Below are positions 50,286 to 59,962 of a stretch of DNA of 64,000 bases, one piece after another. The position numbers and the translations under genes were made by a program. The first letter of the stretch is position 1, and each line of letters starts with the position of its first letter. The DNA comes from Anolis sagrei (taxonomy: Eukaryota > Chordata > Lepidosauria > Squamata > Anolidae). Below the pieces are notes generated by a model, which was given only the letters and a program-made list of their open reading frames with translations, was not told the origin of the DNA and ran no database searches. Location of the stretch: assembly GCF_037176765.1 (NCBI RefSeq), contig NC_090026.1:131686752-131750751 (forward strand), in the 5' to 3' direction.

Positions 50286-53200
50286 GAAATACAACAAGAT
50301 GAGTCCACAGCAGACACTTTGCTGGCTGCTGAATTGGATCACACGTTGGACACTTCCCATTATCGGCAAATAATGCGTGCAGATCCCAGTAAGGTGGCCT
50401 TTTGCAGCTGCCAGGTGGTAATTTTGTCAGCGTCGATTGTGTTTAAGTGCAGGTCAAAGTCTTGAAGCACTGCACCCAGTGTGCCGATCACCACCACTGG
50501 GACCACCTTGACTGGCTTGTGCCAGAGTCTTTGCAGTTTGATCTTTAAATCCTCATACTGTGTCAGCTTTTCCAGTTGTTTCTCTGCAATCCTGCTGTCA
50601 CCTGGGATTGCGACATCGATGATCCATACTTTGTATTGTCGAAGGCTTTCATGGCTGGAATCACTCAGTTCTTGTGGGTTTTTTCGGGCTATAGGGTCAT
50701 GTTCTAGAGGCATTTCTCCTGACGTTTCGCCTGCATCTATGGCAAGCATCCTCAGAGGTAGTGAAGTCGATCCATACTTTGTTTTTTAACACGATTGTGA
50801 GGTCAGGAGTGTTGTGCTCCAAAACTCTGTCTGTCTGAATCCAGAAGTCCCAGAGGAGTTTGGCATGTTCATTTTCTGTAACTTTTTCCGGCTTGTGATT
50901 CCACCAGTTCTTTGTCGCAGGCAGATGGTGTTTGTGGCACAAGTTCCAGTGTGTCATCTGAGCAAGGGTGTTGTGCCTCTGCTTGTACTCTGTCTGCACC
51001 ATCTTCTTGCAGCAGCTGAGGATGGAATCTATTGTTTCGTCTGCTTCCTTGCAGAGTCTACACTTGGGATCTGTTGTCGACTTTTCAATTCTGGCTTTAT
51101 TTATTTATTTATTTGATTTTAGTTTCCTAGTGAGGAAGTTCCTGGAAAAGACCCTGGAAGCTTCAACCCGGCCTTTCAGAGACGGCGTTCCCAAAAGTTC
51201 TCCGAAACGGAGGAGGACGAAGACGACGGATTCTTAGAGATCATGGATGGTCCGGACACCGGTGTAAGTAGCGGTCATTCATTTAGGAGGAGGAAGGAAG
51301 CAACTTTAATTAATTTTATCTGCAGCAGAATTAGAAGTGCAGAAAGTGGGAGTAGTGAAAATTGCCTTAACTGTTGCCTTGGCCACTGTATTTTGATGAT
51401 AATACACTCCTAGTTTTGCATGCGTACACTTCATTAACTCATGCAAGTGACATGGATGTAGATGTCCGCTCTCTTCTGATCTTGTATCTTAAAGAGAAAA
51501 TCATTCAAGGCTTACTGTCCAAAGGTTTATTATAGACCAAGCATGGGCCAACTTTGGGCCTCCCTTCAGGTGTTTTGAACTGCCATTTCAAGAGTAAGTT
51601 AGGCCCTTGCTGTTGCTTTCCTTAAGCAAGGGCTTAAGGTTGGGTCTTTCCTGCGCCATAACTGATCTTGTGCCTTCTTCCCCCTAGAACAACGAAGAGA
51701 GGCCTTCTGATGTGGCGAGTCTTTGGACGGCCCCCTTAGTGATGAAGAACGGAGAGGGCACCCATGTAAGTTGACCACCTTATATATATTTTGGACCTTG
51801 AAGGTAACATTCAAACATCTCTTACTTACTTTAAGTAGCAGTTTAAGGACTCGGTTTTTGAGGCTGAATTCTTGCACATCTGTTTGCTCAGGTGTAAAGG
51901 ACGTGATGCACAACCCATAAACTCTTGAAATAGGTGCATCCTTAGGGCTTCTGGTCAGAGCATGTTTGCCTGATGCTGGTTTTGAGCATCTTACCCTGTT
52001 CTGTGCTGAATCTTTGTAACCCAAACCATCTGCACCAGCCTTGTTTCTTTACCTGGTGCTTGGATCTCTCCCGTATATATTCGAGTATAAGCTAAATTTT
52101 TCAGCCCCTTTTTAAGACTTAAAAATCCCCCCTCGGCTTATACTCAAGTCAAAGTTATTTATTATTTTACTCTATTATTATTATTATTATATTTATAATT
52201 TTACTTTATTTATTATGGCTATTACATTTATTTTACTCTATTATTATTGTTATTACATATTATTTTACTCTATTATTATTACATTTATTATTTTACTTTA
52301 TTATGGTTATTACATTTATTTTACTCTGTTATTACATTTATTATTTTACTCTATTTATTATTGTTACATTTATTATTTTACTTTATTTATTATTATTACA
52401 TTTATTTTACTCTGTTATTATTGTTTGCACATTTATTATTTTACTCTGTTATTATTATTACATTTACATTATTTTACTCTGTTTATTATTATTATTACAT
52501 TTACTATTTTACTCTATTATTATTATTACATTTATTATTTTACTTTATTTATTATGGTTATTATATTTATTTTACTCTTCTTATTGTTGTTACATTTATT
52601 ATTTTACTCTGTTATTATTATTACATTTACATTATTTTACTCTGTTTATTATTATTATTACATTTACTATTTTACTCTATTATCATAATTACATTTATTA
52701 TTTTACTTTATTATGGTTATTATATTTATTTTACTCTGTTCTTGTTATTACATTTATTATTTTACTGTTTATTATTATATTTACATTATTTACTCTATTT
52801 TTATTATTTTTATTGCATTTATAGTTTTACTCTATTATTGTTGTTGTTATTATTATTATTTGATACACAACCCTAATGCTGCTTGACTTTGACGCAGAGC
52901 AAACGCTGTCGCTTGATGGGCACGGAGCGCCAGCCGTTCAGCATGGCCAGGATGGCCCTGAAGAGGATGGAGAGGCCCCAAGAAGACGCTTCGCCTTGTT
53001 TCAGCAAAAGGATGAAGAACGTCTGCGGAGCGCCTTCCGCCGAACTAACGGTTGGTACCTACGGCTTCGCTGTTCCTTTCAGAACTAGGCCTTAAACAAG
53101 GTATGGGGTCATTACATGTAACATTACTAATAATATCACAATATAATGGCATAGTACAATATAGTCATATATAATACTGATATTGTACTATGCTAATAAT

Positions 53201-55881
53201 ATAATATATTGTATATATAAATATTGTAAGCTGCTCAGAGTCCTCTTCGGGGTGAGAAGAGCGGCATAGAAATGTTGTAAATAAATAAATAACTTTGACC
53301 TGAAGAAATAAATAAATACTTTGACCTGAGGAAATGGATACTTAGCGGTAGCATTGCAAAACAAAAACGTATCAGTCTTGTAGAGCAGACTTTTCTCTTT
53401 CAGATGAAGCTGTTCACAAGCAAGATGGCATTTTGTCAAATGTTGTGCACACGCTGACTGACTACCCTTCAGATAACAGGGTCTCAATCAGCAACTATTG
53501 CAGTTAGAGACCTCACATTTTGGGAAACTTGGTTTGACACCTGACATGTCTGAAAGGAACACTCCCTGCTAGTTTACTCTGTCATTCCTCATATTGTCCT
53601 GTTGTTTCTGCAGAGCCTGGTCCTGGGTGGAGCGCATTCCTCGTCGTCATCGTCCTCATCATCATCATCTTCAGCTGAGATAGAGAGCCTTTTGGATAGT
53701 GACCCGAGGGACCTCGTTGGAGACTTTTCCAAGGTAATGTTGACGTCATTTCCTCTTGTCTTTTGATATCTTGATTTACATACCTGGATGGAGTGGGATC
53801 GCACTGGTGGCCCACGCTGACGCAGCTTCTTGCAAGGCTAGCCAGCATGTAGAGTTTCCACGTTAATGAACAGAAGCTTTCCGAAGCTCTAGGTGCTCTT
53901 ACTGCCTACTACAGGGAAAACCAGCTGATCCCCAACCCATCTAAAACACAGACATGTGCCTATCATCTCAAGAACAGAGAAGCATCCCGAGCTCTGAGGA
54001 TCACCTGGGAAGGAATCCCACTGGAGCATTGCAGCACACCCAAATACCTGGGAGTCACTCTGGACTGTGCTCTTACCTACAAGAAGCACTGCCTGAACAT
54101 CAAGGGAAAAGTGGGTGCTAGAAACAATATCATACGAAAGCTGACTGGCACAACCTGGGGATCACAACCAGACACAGTAAAGACATCTGCCCTTGCGCTG
54201 TGCTACTCTGCTGCTGAGTATGCATGCCCAGCGTGGAACACATCTCACCATGCTAAAACAGTGGATGGGGCTCTGAATGAGACATGCCGCATTATCACGG
54301 GGTGCCTGCGCCCTACACCACTGGAGAAATTACACTGTCTAGCCGGTATTGCACCACCTGACATCTGCCGGGAAGTAGCAGCCAACAGTGAAAGGACCAA
54401 GGCAGAGACATCTCCAGCTCATCCCTTGTTTGGGCATCAGTCAGCACGTCAACGACTTAAATCTAGACATAGTTTTCTAAGATCTACAGAGACACTCGCT
54501 GGAACACCTCAGCAAGCGAGAGTCCAAAAGTGGCAGGCTCAAACCCAGAACCTCAATCCATGGCTGATACCAAATGAGAGACTCCCTCCTGGGCACACAG
54601 AAGACTGGGCGACTTGGAAGGCATTGAACAGACTGCGCTCTGGCACCACGAGATGCAGAGCCAACCTTCAGAAATGGGGCCACAAAGTGGAATCCACGAC
54701 ATGCGAGTGTAGAGAAGAGCAAACCACTGACCACCTGCTGCAATGCAACCTGAGCCCTGCCACATGATGCACAATGGAGGACCTTCTTGCGGCAACACCA
54801 GAGGCACTCTAAGTGGCCAGATACTGGTCAAAGGACATTTAATCAACTACCAAACAAATTTTGTATTTTGTCTGTTTGTTTGCTTTGTTCCGTTAGAAAT
54901 GTAATATAATTGACTGGTTGCCCTGACACGACAAAAAAAAATATCTCGATGCAGTTCTAGTGGAGCCAACAATGTCATGCGGCAGCTAAAAATGCCAATG
55001 GGATTTTGGCCTGCATCAAGAGGAGTCTAGCAAAGTCATGCTACTCTTCTATTCTATTCCGTCTTGGTCAGACCACGTTACCTGGAATGACACTGTGCCC
55101 CATTCTGGGCACTGCAGTTGAAGGGAGATGTTGACTCTAAGCTGGAATACTGTGTCCAACTCAAAGGATCAAGGGTCTGGAGAACAAGCCCTATGAGGAG
55201 CGGTTTAAAGAGCAGAGCATGTTTAGCCTGAAGAAGAGAAGGCTGAGAGTAGTCATGATGACGAGGGCCATGGGTCAAGATGTGAGGGGAAGCCATAGGG
55301 AGGAGGGAGCAGGCTTGTTTAAGGGAGATGTTTGAGTCTAAGCTGGAATATATCCAGAGGGGGGCGACTCAAGGGATCAAGGGTCTGGAGAACAAGTCCT
55401 ATGAGGAGCGGCTTAAAGAGCAGGGCATGTTTAGCCTGCAGAAGAGAAGGCAGAGAGGGGACATGATGAGGGCCAGTGATCAAGAGGTGAGGAGAAGTCC
55501 TAGGGAGGAGGGAGCAAGTTGTTTTATGCCACTCTGGAGACGAGGATGCAATGGAATAATGGCTTCAAACTACAGGAAAGAAATGAGATTCCACCTGAAC
55601 ATGAGGAAGAACTTCTTGGCTGTGAGAAAGAGCTGTTCAGCAGTGGAACTCTCTGTCCTGAAGTGTGGTGAAGGCTCCTTCTTTCGAAGCTTTTAAACAG
55701 AGGCTGGATGGCCATCTGTCGGGGGTGCTTTGAATGCAATTTTCCTGCTTCTTGGCAGAATGGGGTTGGACTGGATGGCCCAGGAGGTCTTTTCCAACTC
55801 TAGGATTCTATTATTGTACTAGTCGTCCCCTTGCATGCGTCGCTGTGGCCCAGTCTGTATTTTGTGTATATGTGTGTTTGC

Positions 55882-55912
<31 letters not shown>

Positions 55913-57618
55913 CTTTTGCACATGCGTTGTAATGTATTTTTTATTTTTTTGTTTTTTAAGTCTGTTCTGCTGTGTTTTTCAGTGTTTTTATTAGTTGGCC
56001 TGATAAGATTTATTGTATCCAAATTTGGTGTCAGTTCGTCCAGTGGTTTTTGAGTTAACGTTAATCCCACAAACGAACATTACCTGTTTATTTATATAGA
56101 TAGACTCCACTTGTTTCATAACATTCAGATCCCCTGATTATACCAGCCAGAGATGCAGGTGAAATGTCAGGAGAAAATGCTGCTAGAACACATTGGCCAT
56201 ATCGTCCTAAAACCACACCAACACCCCTGTCATATTATTGTTAGTCCCTATGAAGAGAAAGACAGGATAGAAATAAAGATGATGGTGGTGGTGGTGATGG
56301 TGGTGATGATGATGATGATTTCCCCCCTGCCTCTTGGCCTAGAGCTCCTTTCCTGCGTCCTCTGAGCAAGGCTTCTCCTTCCCCTCTTTATTTAGGGCTA
56401 CCTTTTCAAAACGGTCAGCGGCAAACATCAAGACCTGAAGTACATTGACCCAGAAATGGTGAGTGGCGTGTCTTGCTGGGTGGTAAACATTGGCTTTCTC
56501 TGCCAGGGGGGTCCTGCTTTTGGGGTGCAGAGAACACTGAGAGTGCCAGTGAGAAAGATCGATCGGCTGGCCCTGCTCTTCATTTTGGTGGTTTTTCAAA
56601 GGGAGTGGGTGCAACTGGGCAGCATGGGCCTTGAGGCCTGAGACTCGACCTCTTCCCTCTAGATTGTGGCTGTGCTGAATGGGAAGTTTTCAGGGGACAT
56701 TAAGGACTGCGTGATCATCGACTGCAGATACCCCTATGAGTACGAAGGAGGGCATATTAAGGTAAGCATTAAGGGATAGCTTTGATGCTTGGCATCCCTT
56801 ATGAGTGAAGAGAGGGAGGGTGCATGGGATGGTTCCATTTTGTCTTCTGCATATGTCAGCAGTTGGGGGCCCCTTTCCCCTGCACCAACCACCGCTCTGG
56901 GCCAAAGTGAAGAGAGAGGGGGCCAGGGGATAGTCCCATCTTCTCTCCTGCATATGTCATCGGTTGGGGGCCCCTCTCCCCTGCACCAACCGCCGCTCTG
57001 GGCCAGAGTGAAGAGAGAGGGGGTCAGGGGATAGTCCCATCTTGTCTCCTGTGCTATTCTAATAATATAATATAATGTAATATAATGTAATATATAATAT
57101 ATTGTGTATACAAATAATATTTATAATATTGTGATGCAATATAATACTATTAAAAATAGGATATTATAGAATCAAAGAGTTGGAAGAGACCTCATGGGCC
57201 ATCCAGTCCAACCCCATTCTGCCAAGAAGCAGGAATATTGCATTCAAATCACCCCTGACAGATGGCCATCCAGCCTCTGTTTAAAAGCTTCCAAAGAAGG
57301 AGCCTCCACCACACTCCGGGGCAGAGAGTTCTACTGCTGAACGGCTCTCACAGTCAGGAAGTTCTTCCTAATATTCAGATGGAATCTCCTCTCTTGTAGT
57401 TTGAAGCCATTGTTCCATTGCGTCCTAGTCTCCAAGGAAGCAGAAAAGAAGCTTGCTCCCTCCTCCTCCCTGTGGCTTCCTCTCACATATTTATACATGG
57501 CTATCATGTCTCCTCTCAGCCTTCTCTTCTTCAGGCTAAACATGCCCAGCTCCTTAAGCCGCTCCTCATAGGGCTTGTTCTCCAGACCCTTGATCATTTT
57601 AGTCGCCCTCCTCTGGGC

Positions 57619-57666
<48 letters not shown>

Positions 57667-59921
57667 CATGTAATATTACTAATAATAGTACAATATATTG
57701 GTACTGCTACTAATAATATGCTATTATAGTTATATATTTACCGTATATACTCGGGTATAAGCCGACCCGAATATAAGCCGAAGCGCCTAATTTTACCACA
57801 AAAAACTGCAAAAACGTATTGACTCAAATATAAGCCGAAGGTGAGAAATTTAGCTTGTACTGGTAATCATCAGTAGGTTAAATGTTTTTGAGTATTTACA
57901 TACAACTGTAATTTAAGATAAGACTGCCCAACTCTGATCAAACCATTATTCTAACCTCCTTCAGTGTAAATGTGCTTACCTATTACCAATACTGATAGAG
58001 TAAAATAATAAATGCAATAACATGTAATAAAAATAATAATAGAGCAAATAATGGAAATTTAATAATATAGGTAATAATAAAGTAATGCATGTAATAATAA
58101 TAATAATAATAATACAGTAAAATAATAAACGTAATAAAATAATAGTAATAAAAGAGTAAAATAATAAATAACCTTGACTTGAGTATAAGCCAAGGGGAAC
58201 TTTTTCAGCCTAAAAAAGGGACTGAAAAACTAGGCTTATCCTCGAGTATATACAGTATATTACATGTAATATTACTAATATTACAATAAAATGGTATAGT
58301 ACAATATAGTAATATTTAATACTACTAGGACACAGAACAATGGCTTCAAACTTCAAGAGAGGAGATTCCATCTGAACATGAGGAAGAACTTCCTGACTGT
58401 GAGAGCCGTTCAGCAGTGGAACTCTCTGCCCCGGAGTGTGGTGGAGGCTCCTTCTTTGGAAGCTTTTAAGCAGAGGCTGGATGGCCATCTGTCAGGGGTG
58501 CTTTGAATGCAATATTCCTGCTTCTTGGCAGAATGGGGTTGGACTGGATGGCCCAGGAGGTCTCTTCCAACTCTTTGATTCTATGATTCTATAATACTGA
58601 TATTGTACTATGCTAATAATATATTGCATGTATATATATCTTGTAAACCGCTCTGAGTCCCCTTTGGGGTGAGAAGGGCGGCATATAAATATTGTAAATA
58701 AATAAGTAAATAATAAATAAAGACTGATGCGTTCACACATAGGCAAACTTCAGCCCTCCAGGTGTTTTGGGCTGAGGGGGGAAAGGAAAGGGCCTGAGGC
58801 TGTGAGGAATGGTGGGAGTTGGAGTCCAAAACAGCTGGAGGGAGTCCCAAAGCTTGTCCATGCCTGGGTTAGTTCCAAAGCAGCTTCCTTGCAATTACGT
58901 AGAATGGAGACATAGCAAGGTCTCATTGCAATATTGGTGGCATTGAATCCTTGTTTATTGGATTGGCCTTCCTGTCCCTGCTGATGCTCCTTCCTTCCTT
59001 CCTCCCTTCCTTCTTTCATAGGGAGCCGTGAATCTCCACATGGAAGAAGACGTGGAGAACTTCCTGCTGAAGGAGCCCATGGTGTCCTCGGGCGACAAGC
59101 GGATCATCATCGTCTTCCACTGCGAGTTCTCCTCGGAGCGGGCCCCTCGCATGTGAGTGCACAGACAGATAGAGCTTTGTTGTCGAAAGCTTCCACGGCA
59201 GGAATCACTGTGTTGCTGTGAGTTTCCCAGGCTGTCTGGCCATGTTCCAGAAGCATTCTCTCCTGATGTTTTGTCCACATCTATGGCAGGCATCCTCAGA
59301 GGTTGAGGGGTCTGTTGGAAACTAGGAAAATGAGGTTTATATGGAATGATGTCCAGGGTGAGAGAAAGAACTCTTTGTCTGTTGGAGGCAACTGTGAATT
59401 CTGCAATTTATCATCTTGATTAGCATTGAATAACATTGCAGTTTCAACACTTTGCTGCTTCCTGCCTGGGGGAATCCTTTGTTTGGATATGATTAGCTGG
59501 CCCTGATTGTTTCTTGTCTGGAATTCCCCTGTTTTCAGTGTTGTTGTTTACTTACTGTCCTGATTTTATAGTTTTTTAATACTGGTTGCCAGATTGTGTT
59601 CATTTTCACAGTTTCCTCCTTTCTGTTGAAATTGCTTCATGTGGATTTAAATGGCTTCTCTGTGTAGTCTGACATAATGGTTGTGAGAGTGGTTAGGGTT
59701 AGGGCAGCAAATAAAGAGCAACACTCAAAAAGCAGGGGAATCCCAGACAGTAATCAATCACAGCCAGCTTACACCTCCCAACAAAGGATTCTTCCAGGCA
59801 AGAACCAGCCAGGCTTTGAAGCTGCAAGACCATTCAGTGCTAATCAAGGTGGCCAATAGCAACATTCACACTTGCCTCAAGCAGACAAGAGTTCTTTCTC
59901 CCACCCAGGACATCATTCCAC

Positions 59922-59962
<41 letters not shown>

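Larger units (their letters stand above)
50286..51105 (-). mobile_element. R4/Dong-like LINE 3' part, split by a PLE
   Basis: The minus strand encodes [20 protein letters not shown] (Cys motif), [37 protein letters not shown], then [18 protein letters not shown] and [10 protein letters not shown]. The order Cys-His motif, PDL...D, IDVAIPGD is that of the C-terminal restriction-enzyme-like endonuclease of R2/R4-type LINEs. The PLE copy at 50634-50768 interrupts it. Confidence 0.7.

Noticed and set aside
52215-52876. Hydrophobic Tyr/Leu/Ile-rich frames as membrane proteins
   Set aside because: Translation of an AT minisatellite in several frames; no start context or conservation.
53589-53848. 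Minus-strand acidic frame with Asp/Glu run
   Set aside because: Antisense of the CDC25A polyserine codons in exon 10.
54111-54767. 218-codon frame as a novel protein
   Set aside because: The same protein sequence recurs in at least five decayed copies; it is a LINE C-terminal region.
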